NCBI RefSeq assembly: GCF_000469545.1
Contig: NZ_KI273052.1
Location: forward strand, 1 to 64,000
From: Mitsuokella sp. oral taxon 131 str. W9106
Lineage (GTDB): Bacteria > Bacillota > Negativicutes > Selenomonadales > Selenomonadaceae
DNA length: 64,000 bases
Reading direction: 5' to 3'
The position numbers and the translations under genes were made by a program. The notes under the pieces are model-generated. The model saw only the letters and a list, made by a program, of their open reading frames with translations, did no database searches and was not told the origin of the DNA. Positions 1-8,001 of this stretch are shown here, in pieces (the stretch's first letter is position 1; each line of letters starts with the position of its first letter).

Positions 1-29
1 GATTTTGTAACACATGTATTGTAAACCTA

Positions 30-58
30 CACCCTCCGGTCGTAATGGGTGGCTTTTT
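30..58 (+). terminator. possible weak terminator of an upstream gene
   Basis: A 5-bp stem (CACCC at 30-34 with GGGTG at 47-51) is followed by a run of five T at 54-58. The stem is short and the loop is 12 nt, so this is a weak call. It lies just ahead of the def promoter, where a terminator would be expected. Confidence 0.3.
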
Positions 59-59
59 C

Positions 60-88
60 TTGTCATACTTTCATTCCTTTGCTATAAT
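60..88 (+). promoter_or_regulatory. sigma-A type promoter for def-fmt operon
   Basis: TTGTCA at 60-65 and a perfect TATAAT at 83-88 are separated by 17 nt. The predicted transcript start near 95 gives a short leader containing the AAGGAG ribosome site at 109-114, 11 nt before the def ATG. Confidence 0.7.
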
Positions 89-125
89 TATATGATGGTT
101 TAGGAAATAAGGAGATTACGCATCA

Positions 126-593
126 ATGGCAATACTTGACATAAAGAAAGCCGGCGCACCTGTGCTGAAGGAAGTTTGTGCACCGGTGGAAAGGATCGAC
201 AAGAAGCTTCGCCGCCTCTTGGATGACATGGCGGATACGATGTACGGGAATGACGGCGTCGGGCTTGCCGCGCCGCAGGTCGGGCAGGTGATTCGCGCTG
301 TCGTCATCGACTGCCAGGAGGAGCATGGGCTGATCGAGCTCATCAATCCCGTTATCACGTATCGCGAGGGGACGGCCGAGGATACGGAAGGGTGCCTTTC
401 CGTGCCCGATCTCTACGGCGAGGTGGAGCGTGCGGCGAAGGTCAAGGTCGAGTTTCTCAATCGCCGCGGCAAGAAGCAGCACATCACGGCGGAAGGGCTT
501 TTGGCGCGCTGCATTCAGCACGAGCTCGATCATTTGGAAGGGCAGCTTTTCATCGATATCGCCAAAAGCCTGCATAGGGGGAAAAAGGAATGA
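126..593 (+). CDS. def: peptide deformylase
   Basis: Removes the formyl group from the N-terminal methionine of nascent proteins; a cytoplasmic metalloenzyme acting at the ribosome exit. The 155-residue protein has all three family motifs: GVGLAAPQ at 44-51, EGCLS at 88-92 (metal ligand C90) and QHELDH at 131-136 (ligands H132 and H136, catalytic E133). Length is normal for a compact deformylase. The ATG is preceded by AAGGAG. It overlaps fmt by 4 nt (ATGA), so the deformylase and the enzyme that creates its substrate are translationally coupled, a classic arrangement. Confidence 0.97.
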   Translation: MAILDIKKAGAPVLKEVCAPVERIDKKLRRLLDDMADTMYGNDGVGLAAPQVGQVIRAVVIDCQEEHGLIELINPVITYREGTAEDTEGCLSVPDLYGEVERAAKVKVEFLNRRGKKQHITAEGLLARCIQHELDHLEGQLFIDIAKSLHRGKKE

Positions 594-1528
594 GATCGTA
601 TCGCGCCATCTTCATGGGAACGCCGGATTTCGCCGTTCCGTGTCTCGCGGCACTCCATGCGGCGTGCGATGTCATCGGCGTTGTGACGCAGCCGGACAAG
701 CCGCGCGGACGTGGGCAGAAGCTCGTTCCATCGCCCGTCAAATCATGGGCTGGCAAGCATGGGATTCCCGTATGGCAGCCGGAAAAGGCAAAGCGGGAAG
801 ACTTTATCGCATGCCTTGAGGAGCAAAAGCCGGACGTCATTGTCGTCGTTGCGTTTGGGCAGATTTTGCCGCAGCGCATCCTCGATATTCCACGGTATGG
901 CTGCATCAATGTCCATGCGTCGCTTCTGCCGCGTTATCGCGGTGCGGCACCGATGCAGTGGTGTGTCATAAACGGCGAGGAGAAGACGGGCGTCACGACG
1001 ATGTTCATGGACGCGGGACTCGATACAGGCGATATGCTGCTGAAGGCAGAGTTCCCGATCGGGACGGATACGACGTTTGAAGAGGTGCACGACGGGCTTA
1101 TGAACCTCGGCGCAGGGCTTCTCATTGAGACGCTTGAGCAGATGTCGGACGGAAGGCTCGTACGCACGCCGCAGACGGGAGAATCGAATTACGCGCCGAT
1201 GCTCACGAAGGAGACGGGGCGTATCGACTGGCAAAAATCGGCGCAGGAGATTCACAATCTCGTGCGCGGACTTGACTCGTGGCCGGGGGCGTATACGATG
1301 CTCGCGGGCAAGACGTATAAGATTTGGCGCACGTGCCTGACAGCGCGTGATACGACGGCTGAGCCCGGTACGGTGCTCGCTGCGGACAAAAAGAAGGGAC
1401 TTTTCGTTGCAGCCGGCGATGCGGAGCTCGAGATCTTGGAGCTGCAAGCGCCAGGCAAGAAGCGCATGCGCGCCGTCGATTACCTCAATGGACACGATTT
1501 TCCGCTTCCCGCTCGATTTGAGGGCTGA
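590..1528 (+). CDS. fmt: methionyl-tRNA formyltransferase
   Basis: Transfers a formyl group from 10-formyl-THF to the initiator Met-tRNA. The 312-residue length is normal. The N-terminal formyltransferase fold carries N108, H110 and D146 in the catalytic positions, with the SLLPRYRGAAP motif at 111-121. The segment near 37-50 (DKPRGRGQKL) matches the tRNA-contacting loop of the family. The C-terminal third is the usual OB-fold-like tRNA-binding domain. The start overlaps the def stop; the DUF116 gene follows after 3 nt. Confidence 0.97.
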   Translation: MRSYRAIFMGTPDFAVPCLAALHAACDVIGVVTQPDKPRGRGQKLVPSPVKSWAGKHGIPVWQPEKAKREDFIACLEEQKPDVIVVVAFGQILPQRILDIPRYGCINVHASLLPRYRGAAPMQWCVINGEEKTGVTTMFMDAGLDTGDMLLKAEFPIGTDTTFEEVHDGLMNLGAGLLIETLEQMSDGRLVRTPQTGESNYAPMLTKETGRIDWQKSAQEIHNLVRGLDSWPGAYTMLAGKTYKIWRTCLTARDTTAEPGTVLAADKKKGLFVAAGDAELEILELQAPGKKRMRAVDYLNGHDFPLPARFEG

Positions 1529-1531
1529 TTT

Positions 1532-2380
1532 ATGGAAGAAGAACGCACGAAAGGCAAGAGTGAATTCAAATTGCCGGGACGTCCGAAGAAGCGCCTCTTC
1601 ATTGGCATACTCCTTTTGACGACGGCGCTTATGGCTGCGTTTCTGTACATCATTTGGTATATTGGCGTACCGGGGCTCGCGCGCGTGCAGCCTCTGTTGC
1701 CCGTCTTTTTAGGCAGTGCATTTACGGTGTTCGTCGCCGTGTCATTCCTCGGCATTTTCAATATGATTCTCGCCGTCGCGGGACTTCCCTATCTGCCACT
1801 CCTGCAGCGGCAGACGTATGAGCTTATCAATATTCTTTTCCCCGTAGCCGTGCGCGTGGGGAAGATTTTTGGCATTGGACGAAGAAAGCTTGAGGGGTCG
1901 TTTATCGCGGTGAGCAATCTGCTCTTTCATCGCATGGGCATTCGCGTTCCAGCGGATCGCCTGCTCGTCGTGACACCGCATTGTCTGCAGCTCGCGACGT
2001 GCCCGCACAAGATCACACGCGATCCTGATAATTGCAGACGCTGCGGCGGCTGCGATATCGGTGCGCTCGTCACGCTCGCGCATGAGATGGGGTTCCATTT
2101 CTTCGTTGCGACAGGCGGCACGCTTGCACGGCAGATCGTCTACGAGACGCGCCCCAAAGCGGTGCTCGCGATTGCCTGCGAGCGCGATCTCATGAGTGGG
2201 ATACAGGATGTCTATCCGCTTCCCGCAGTCGGGGTTTTGAACATTCGCCCCAATGGTCCTTGCTTCAATACGCATGTCAATATCGATGAAGTGCGGGCGC
2301 AGCTTGAGAAGATCATCATGCTAAAAAGCCCTAAGGCATCGAAGGACGAAACCAATATGGAAAAAGGAAACGAAGCATGA
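1532..2380 (+). CDS. DUF116 membrane protein with cysteine cluster
   Basis: A 282-residue protein of the DUF116 family; its function is not known to me. A basic N-terminus is followed by two hydrophobic segments (about 22-44 and 54-86) that should anchor it in the membrane, then a soluble domain with conserved-looking cysteines: C151, C157, C168, C171, C174 (the last three spaced CxxCxxC), C216 and C244. The spacing suggests a metal or Fe-S site, which is inference. It sits between fmt and rsmB and overlaps rsmB by 4 nt, which suggests a link to translation or rRNA maturation, but the sequence gives no direct evidence of this. Confidence 0.85.
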   Translation: MEEERTKGKSEFKLPGRPKKRLFIGILLLTTALMAAFLYIIWYIGVPGLARVQPLLPVFLGSAFTVFVAVSFLGIFNMILAVAGLPYLPLLQRQTYELINILFPVAVRVGKIFGIGRRKLEGSFIAVSNLLFHRMGIRVPADRLLVVTPHCLQLATCPHKITRDPDNCRRCGGCDIGALVTLAHEMGFHFFVATGGTLARQIVYETRPKAVLAIACERDLMSGIQDVYPLPAVGVLNIRPNGPCFNTHVNIDEVRAQLEKIIMLKSPKASKDETNMEKGNEA

Positions 2381-3735
2381 CGATGAAAGCTGATGCAGCG
2401 CGCGAGACGGCTGTGCGCATCCTCTACGAGGTGCATGAAAACTGCGCTTATGCCAATGTGGCACTTGCGCAGGCACTTCGACGCTCGAATCTTTCCGATC
2501 AGGATCGCCGCTTCGTGACGGAGCTTGTCTACGGCTCGGTGAAGGCAGGGGGTACGATCGATTGGATCATCCGCCGCTACACGACGCGCCCCGTAAGGAG
2601 ATTGCAGCCGATGATTCGCGCGATCCTGCGTCTTGGCGCATACCAGCTTTTTTACTTGGATCGCGTGCCGGCGTCCGCCGTCTGCAATACTTCGGTGGAG
2701 ATCGCGAAGAAGATGGGGGTTCGCTCGCTTTCGGGATTTGTGAACGGCGTCCTTCGGACGATGGCACGCGATCCTAAAAAGGCGGCGTTCCCCAAGGGGA
2801 AAGGACATGCCATAGAGGGACTTGCACTTGCGAGCCAGCACCCGGAATGGCTCGTGCGCCGATGGGTGCGTACGTTCGGCTTTGCGGAGGCGGAGGCGCT
2901 CTGCTCTTTTGACAACACGGAACCGCCGCTTTCCCTGCGCACGAATACGCTGCGCGGTGATCGCGAGCAACTCCTTGCGTCACTGAAGGCAGAGGGCGCG
3001 GAGCCAGAAGCGTCGCATTGGACGCCGGAGGGCATCCGCCTTCTGCGTCACGGCTCGCTCGACGCGCTCACACCACTGCAGGACGGGCGCGCTCAGGTAC
3101 AGGATGAGAGTTCGATGCTCGTCGCACATGTCGTGCGTCCGAGACCGGGCGCGACGGTCATCGATTGCTGTGCGGCGCCCGGCGGGAAGACAACGCATCT
3201 CGCTGCGCTCATGGGCGACGCAGGGCGCATCATCGCGGGCGATATCTACGAGCACAAGCTCGCACGCATTCGTGAGAACGCAGATCGGCTCGGCATCCGC
3301 TCCATCGAGACGCAGCTTCTCGATGCGCGGGAAGCTGGCGGGAAGTACCCCGGCGTTGCGGACTGCGTGCTCGTCGATGCGCCGTGTTCGGGACTCGGCG
3401 TTCTCAGACGGAAGCCCGACGCAAGATGGCGCAAGACGGAGGCGGAGCTCGCAGGACTTCCCGCCCTGCAGCTCGCCATCTTAAAGAGCGCAGGCCGTGC
3501 GGTGAAGGCAGGCGGAACTCTTGTCTACAGCACTTGCACAATTGAGCTTGCGGAAAATCAAGAAGTCGTCAGCACGTTTTTGCAGTCGGATCCTGCCTTT
3601 TCGCTTGAGGTGACGGGCGCGTATCTTCCGGACGGGAACGGAAACGCCCGTCACCGCACGGAAAAGATGGTACAGCTTATGCCGCACGTGGACGGCACGG
3701 ATGGCTTTTTTATCGCGCGCATGAAGAAGGAGTGA
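2377..3735 (+). CDS. rsmB: 16S rRNA (cytosine-967-C5)-methyltransferase
   Basis: SAM-dependent methylation of 16S rRNA C967. The 452-residue protein has an N-terminal NusB-like RNA-binding domain (about 1-140) and a C-terminal Rossmann methyltransferase. The SAM loop reads APGGKTTH, and both catalytic cysteines are visible: C337 in the DAPCSGLG motif and C387 in the STCT motif. It starts inside the stop codon of the DUF116 gene (ATGA) and is followed 3 nt later by rlmN, another rRNA methylase, so the two are probably co-translated. Confidence 0.95.
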   Translation: MTMKADAARETAVRILYEVHENCAYANVALAQALRRSNLSDQDRRFVTELVYGSVKAGGTIDWIIRRYTTRPVRRLQPMIRAILRLGAYQLFYLDRVPASAVCNTSVEIAKKMGVRSLSGFVNGVLRTMARDPKKAAFPKGKGHAIEGLALASQHPEWLVRRWVRTFGFAEAEALCSFDNTEPPLSLRTNTLRGDREQLLASLKAEGAEPEASHWTPEGIRLLRHGSLDALTPLQDGRAQVQDESSMLVAHVVRPRPGATVIDCCAAPGGKTTHLAALMGDAGRIIAGDIYEHKLARIRENADRLGIRSIETQLLDAREAGGKYPGVADCVLVDAPCSGLGVLRRKPDARWRKTEAELAGLPALQLAILKSAGRAVKAGGTLVYSTCTIELAENQEVVSTFLQSDPAFSLEVTGAYLPDGNGNARHRTEKMVQLMPHVDGTDGFFIARMKKE

Positions 3736-3738
3736 AAC

Positions 3739-4773
3739 GTGACGCAGTTATTCGGGCTAGGCCTTTCGGGGATCCGGGCAGCGCTCGCGCCATATCGTGT
3801 GCCCGCATACCGTGCGCGGCAGATCGCCGCGTGGATGTATCAGAAAGGCGCGGGATCGTTTGATGTGATGACGGACCTTTCCAAGGCGCTTCGCGCAGTG
3901 CTTTCCCAATCCCTTGCGATTGGAAGACCGCATGTGAAGGATCGCCTCATTTCGGCAGACGGGCGCACGCAGAAGTTCCTGCTCGGGCTCGCGGACGGCA
4001 TTGCAGTCGAGACGGTCTTGATGCGCCAGCCGTATGGCAACAGCGTATGCGTCTCAACGCAGGCGGGGTGCAATATGGGCTGTGCATTTTGTGCGTCAAC
4101 GCTCAAAGGACTTTCGCGCAATCTGACGAGCGGGGAAATACTCGCACAGGCTATCGTCATCAACGACATGCTGCGCGAGGCGGATGAAGGCAAGGTCGAT
4201 ACGGTTGTCATCATGGGTTCAGGCGAGCCGCTGATGAACTACGACAATGTGCTGGAATTCATTCACCTCATGCATGAGGAGTATACGCTTGGCATGAGCT
4301 ATCGGAGCATCACGCTCTCGACGTCAGGGATCGTCGAGGGCATGCGCCGCCTAGCGGAGGAGGGGATCCCCCTATCGCTTTCCGTTTCGCTCCATGCGCC
4401 GAATCAATCGCTGCGAGAGCGCATCATGCCGATCGCGCGCCGCTATCCGCTTGCGGATGTGATTGCGGCGGCGAAGCACTACGCTGCAGTGACGAAGCGG
4501 CGTCTGACATACGAGTACATCTTGATTGACGGCGTAACGGACGGCGAAGAGCAGATGCGGGAGCTGGCGGATCTCCTGCACGGTCAGCTCGCGAGCGTCA
4601 ATCTCATCCCGATCAATCCCGTAGCGCAGCGCGGCTTCCTGCGCCCTTCGCCGGAGCGCATCGCGCGTTTCGAACGCTATTTGGCGAGACGCCGCATCGC
4701 GGTCACGGTGCGGCGCGAGATGGGGGCGGACATTCAAGCCGCATGCGGACAGCTTCGCAACAAGCATCTCTGA
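3739..4773 (+). CDS. rlmN: dual-specificity 23S rRNA/tRNA m2A methyltransferase RlmN
   Basis: Radical-SAM enzyme that methylates C2 of adenine (A2503 in 23S rRNA and A37 in some tRNAs, by family knowledge). The 4Fe-4S cluster ligands are C111, C115 and C118 in CNMGCAFC. The GSGEPLMN SAM motif follows. The C-terminal AACGQL holds the methyl-carrying cysteine C336, which separates active RlmN from degenerate copies. It starts at GTG 3739, 3 nt after rsmB, with GAAGGAG overlapping the rsmB end as ribosome site. It closes the first group of genes; a 65-nt gap follows. Confidence 0.95.
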   Translation: MTQLFGLGLSGIRAALAPYRVPAYRARQIAAWMYQKGAGSFDVMTDLSKALRAVLSQSLAIGRPHVKDRLISADGRTQKFLLGLADGIAVETVLMRQPYGNSVCVSTQAGCNMGCAFCASTLKGLSRNLTSGEILAQAIVINDMLREADEGKVDTVVIMGSGEPLMNYDNVLEFIHLMHEEYTLGMSYRSITLSTSGIVEGMRRLAEEGIPLSLSVSLHAPNQSLRERIMPIARRYPLADVIAAAKHYAAVTKRRLTYEYILIDGVTDGEEQMRELADLLHGQLASVNLIPINPVAQRGFLRPSPERIARFERYLARRRIAVTVRREMGADIQAACGQLRNKHL

Positions 4774-4791
4774 ATTCTAATCTTGGTTCGA

Positions 4792-4797
4792 TATAAT
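4792..4797 (+). promoter_or_regulatory. possible -10 box ahead of fhaA
   Basis: A perfect TATAAT lies in the 65-nt rlmN-fhaA gap, which is AT-rich compared with its neighbours. No convincing -35 box is visible at 16-18 nt upstream, so this may be an activator-dependent promoter or chance. Confidence 0.35.
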
Positions 4798-4838
4798 ATA
4801 TCGCGTCTTTATCGACCATTTCCGAAGGAGGCATTCGA

Positions 4839-5567
4839 ATGGGACTTGGGAAGTGGGAGTCTTTTTTATCCGATCATATCGAAGGGTTTTTCAATAAGCG
4901 ATTCGACAGTGATCTGGAGCCGGTCGAACTTATGAACGGCATGGAAAAGGAAATGCAAAGACAGGCGGATGGAAAAGCGGACTGCGCACTTACCAATGCG
5001 TTTCGGTTCTCGCTCTCCGCCGAGGACTACCATCGCCTCTGTTCGAAGCGCGTCATCGAGGAGCTATGCCTCACTGCCATGCGGCAGGTAATCGTGCTAG
5101 ACGGTGTCATGGAAGGCGACCTGTCGGTTCACATGGAGGAGAACGAGGCACTCACGCGCGGACGCTTCCGCCTGCAGGCGACGATGGGCGGAACGGTGCC
5201 GCAGAAGGACGACACACTCGTCTTGGAGCGCACGGAACTTACGCGCGATATGCCGCTCAACCTCCCGCTTGATAGACAGGTCGCATCGCTGACGGTCATA
5301 GAAGGCCCTGATGCGGATGCTTATCTCGCCATCGGTGAGCACCCCGTCTACATCGGACGGCGCGACAAGAATGAATTCATTCTGACGGACGCGAATGCGT
5401 CGCGCCTGCATGCTTGGATTTCGTATGAGGCGCATCGTCACGAACTGCACGACGCTAAGAGCACGAACGGCACGTTCGTCAACGGACGCCGCATCACGTC
5501 GTGCCGTCTGCGCGCTGGGGACCGCATTCGGACGGGGGAGACGATATTCGTTTATGAGGTGATATAA
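4839..5567 (+). CDS. fhaA: FhaA-type protein: DUF3662 plus FHA domain
   Basis: A 242-residue protein with an N-terminal DUF3662/FhaA domain (about 1-120, opening with the typical xFLSDxIEGFFNxxF pattern) and a C-terminal FHA domain (about 165-242; the GRR, SRLHAWI and NGTFVNGR landmarks are visible). FHA domains bind phosphothreonine, so this is a reader of the PknB kinase encoded downstream. Homologues link kinase signalling to peptidoglycan synthesis. AAGGAGG at 4825-4831 sets the ATG. It heads the block fhaA-fhaB-stp-ftsW-pbpA-pknB. Confidence 0.9.
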   Translation: MGLGKWESFLSDHIEGFFNKRFDSDLEPVELMNGMEKEMQRQADGKADCALTNAFRFSLSAEDYHRLCSKRVIEELCLTAMRQVIVLDGVMEGDLSVHMEENEALTRGRFRLQATMGGTVPQKDDTLVLERTELTRDMPLNLPLDRQVASLTVIEGPDADAYLAIGEHPVYIGRRDKNEFILTDANASRLHAWISYEAHRHELHDAKSTNGTFVNGRRITSCRLRAGDRIRTGETIFVYEVI

Positions 5568-6020
5568 TTGCCTGTTACGGCAGTGTTTTTGAAAGTATTT
5601 CGCGTGGTGCTGGAGTACGGCATGCTCTTTTGGCTGCTTTGGTTTTCCGTACGGCTGTCGAGACAGATCTTCGGTGCAGTGCGTCGCGAGATGCGAAAGA
5701 GCAGGGCAGCAGAGACGGCAGCGTCCGAGGCGGTGCTTTGCGTCCTTGGCGAGGGGGAGCCGTCCCTGGCGGGAAGGCGGTTCGCCTTTGGCGAGCAGAT
5801 TGCGATCGGACGCGGGGCGGATAACGACATTGTCATCCCAGAGAGCTTCGTATCGCATCACCATGCCGTGCTTTTCCGTCATGCCAATCAATACGTTGTC
5901 GAGGATCTCGGAAGTGTCAATCCGACGTACGTGAACGATCACCCGTTGAAAGGGCGCGCGTACCTTCGTCCCGGCGACGTCCTGCGCATCGGCATGGTCA
6001 CGTTCCGATTTGAGAGGTGA
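5568..6020 (+). CDS. fhaB: membrane-anchored FHA protein FhaB
   Basis: A 150-residue protein with one N-terminal membrane segment (about 5-30), a short basic linker, and a C-terminal cytoplasmic FHA domain (about 72-150; GRGADNDI, SHHHA and PTYVND landmarks). It is a likely phosphothreonine-binding partner at the division or elongation site. It starts at TTG, directly after the fhaA stop; GAGGTGA at 5556-5562 with a 5-nt spacer supports that unusual start. The next gene begins within the last bases or just after the stop. Confidence 0.88.
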   Translation: MPVTAVFLKVFRVVLEYGMLFWLLWFSVRLSRQIFGAVRREMRKSRAAETAASEAVLCVLGEGEPSLAGRRFAFGEQIAIGRGADNDIVIPESFVSHHHAVLFRHANQYVVEDLGSVNPTYVNDHPLKGRAYLRPGDVLRIGMVTFRFER

Positions 6021-6025
6021 GCGGT

Positions 6026-6736
6026 TTGAGCAAGGAATTTCAGGCGACCGATACGGGACGCGTGCGCTCGCATAACGAAGACTGCTGCGGCATCTTTGCG
6101 CCGGCGTGCTACGTCGTCGCGGACGGCATGGGCGGCCATGCCGCGGGTGAGGTTGCCAGCGGCATGCTGCTCGATACGGTGCGCACGTGTTTGGAGGGGC
6201 GCTCAGGACTCGGCGAAGAAGAGCTGAGGCAGGCGGTCATCGAGGCAAACCGACGCATCTGTGAGACGGCAAAGGCATCGGCTGCGCTCTCCGGCATGGG
6301 GACGACGGCGACGCTTCTCCACGTCGATGCGGAAAAAGGCGCGGGGTACTGGGCACATGTCGGCGACAGCCGCCTTTACCTCATGCGCGCGGGTGTGCTC
6401 ACCCAAATCACGCGGGACCATTCCTATGTTGAGGACCTCGTCGCACAGGGCGAGATCACAGAGGAGGAGGCGCGCCGCCATCCGCAGCGCAATATGCTCA
6501 CGCGGGCAGTCGGCGTCGAAGAACTGGTCGAAGTTGACACGGGATGCGTGAACCTTCAAATGGGTGACGTGCTTTTGCTTTCGACCGATGGCCTTACCAA
6601 TATGGTGACGGATGAGGCGATCTGCACGATGCTGTGCGAGGCGCGCGAAGATCCTGCGAAAACCCTTGTTTCGCGTGCCGTGGAAAATGGCGGAATCGAC
6701 AATGTGACGGCCGTCGTAGCGGAGTATGCACCATGA
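6026..6736 (+). CDS. stp: PP2C-type Ser/Thr protein phosphatase
   Basis: Dephosphorylates targets of the PknB kinase encoded in the same operon; Mn/Mg-dependent PPM family. Motifs are RSHNED near the N-terminus, ADGMGGHAAGE (metal ligands D33 and G34), GTTAT, HVGDSRLY, DGLTN and GGIDNVT, which together form the complete metal centre. The TTG at 6026 is preferred because GAGGTGA (6014-6020) lies 5 nt upstream; an in-frame GTG at 6017 overlaps the fhaB stop and has no good ribosome site. That spacing matches the fhaB start. The protein is 236 residues. Confidence 0.93.
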   Translation: MSKEFQATDTGRVRSHNEDCCGIFAPACYVVADGMGGHAAGEVASGMLLDTVRTCLEGRSGLGEEELRQAVIEANRRICETAKASAALSGMGTTATLLHVDAEKGAGYWAHVGDSRLYLMRAGVLTQITRDHSYVEDLVAQGEITEEEARRHPQRNMLTRAVGVEELVEVDTGCVNLQMGDVLLLSTDGLTNMVTDEAICTMLCEAREDPAKTLVSRAVENGGIDNVTAVVAEYAP

Positions 6737-8001
6737 GAAAATGGACGCTTATGCTTGCCCCGATCGGCATCCTCATCGCGGGGCTGATGGTCTTGTACCT
6801 CAAGGCGCATCCGACGATTGGTGCCGTACGCCCCGAACTTTTTTTAGGATTGTCGTATTTTCCATGGCTTGCAGCGGCTATCCTAATCGCCTTTTTTGTG
6901 CAGGGCGTGCTCATTCATCGGGGCATGGATCATTTGATTTTCCCGACTGTCCTGCTGCTCGCGAGCGTCGGCATTGTCGAGATCGCGCGCCTGAAGCCGG
7001 CACTTCTTGCGCCGCAGCTTCGCTGGCTCTGCATCGCGATGGTTGCGCTTCTCGTCGTCCTGCGGCTGGACTCGTGCATCAAGCGAGCGCTCGACTATCC
7101 GTATTTGCTCGGCATCGCCTGCGTCGGCCTGCTCGGTCTGCCGCTCCTCTTCGGCACGGAGATCGGCGGAAGCCGAAATTGGCTTGTCCTCGGGCCGATG
7201 TCGATTCAGCCGTCGGAGTTTGGCAAGATCCTCATCGTGCTCTTCCTCGCAGCGTACCTTTCGGATCATCGCCGCGTCCTTACGCTTCCGTCGCGGCGGA
7301 TCCTCTTTCTGCGCCTTCCGCCCGTCCGCTTCATTGCACCGCTCATCTGCATTTGGAGCATGGCGGTTCTGATGTTCGTCGTCGAGCGCGATCTCGGCTC
7401 TGCACTCCTCTTTTTTGGCATCGCCGTCATCATGACGTACATGGCGACGGGAAGCCGATCCTACGCGTTTATCGCCATTGTGTTTATCGCTGCCGCAGCA
7501 GCGATCAGCTACACGGCGTTTGGACACGTGCGCGTGCGTTTCGATATATGGCTCGATCCTTGGCAGGATCCGAACGGGCAGGCGTACCAAGTCGTTCAAT
7601 CGCTCTTCGCGTTTGCGGCTGGCGGCGTATGGGGAACGGGGTTCGGATTCGGGCATCCGGGCTTTATCCCTGAGGTGCACACGGACTTTATTTTTTCCGC
7701 CATCGCGGAGGAGATGGGGCTTATTGCAGCGCTTATGATTATGGCGTGCTATATCATGATCTTTTGGCGTGCCTTGCAGATCACGCTCGCCTGTTCAAGG
7801 GAGAGGGAAATGCTGCTCGGTGCGGGCATCAGTGTGCTCAATCTGATGCAGGCATTTATCATCATCGCCGGCGTCACGAAGTTCCTTCCGCTGACGGGCA
7901 TCACGCTTCCATTCGTGAGCTACGGCGGCAGTTCCATGCTGTCGGGCTTCATCCTGCTCGGCATGCTCTTATCCCTTTCAAAGGAGCAGAAACATGGCTG
8001 A
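6733..8001 (+). CDS. ftsW: FtsW/RodA/SpoVE family peptidoglycan polymerase
   Basis: A polytopic SEDS glycosyltransferase (422 residues, about 10 hydrophobic segments) that polymerises lipid II. Family landmarks are GGSRNWLVLGPMSIQPSEF around the central loop, ERDLGSAL, an HTDFIFSAIAEEMG loop and FVSYGGSSML near the C-terminus. It overlaps stp by 4 nt (ATGA) and the transpeptidase gene by 8 nt, so polymerase and its partner PBP are coupled. In Actinobacteria the equivalent gene is called rodA; FtsW versus RodA cannot be settled from sequence alone. Confidence 0.92.
   Translation: MRKWTLMLAPIGILIAGLMVLYLKAHPTIGAVRPELFLGLSYFPWLAAAILIAFFVQGVLIHRGMDHLIFPTVLLLASVGIVEIARLKPALLAPQLRWLCIAMVALLVVLRLDSCIKRALDYPYLLGIACVGLLGLPLLFGTEIGGSRNWLVLGPMSIQPSEFGKILIVLFLAAYLSDHRRVLTLPSRRILFLRLPPVRFIAPLICIWSMAVLMFVVERDLGSALLFFGIAVIMTYMATGSRSYAFIAIVFIAAAAAISYTAFGHVRVRFDIWLDPWQDPNGQAYQVVQSLFAFAAGGVWGTGFGFGHPGFIPEVHTDFIFSAIAEEMGLIAALMIMACYIMIFWRALQITLACSREREMLLGAGISVLNLMQAFIIIAGVTKFLPLTGITLPFVSYGGSSMLSGFILLGMLLSLSKEQKHG

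Noticed and set aside
19-27. TTGTAAACC, identical to one half of the proteobacterial BirA site
   Set aside because: No matching GGTTTACAA half at 14-16 nt, and the downstream genes (def-fmt) have no link to biotin.
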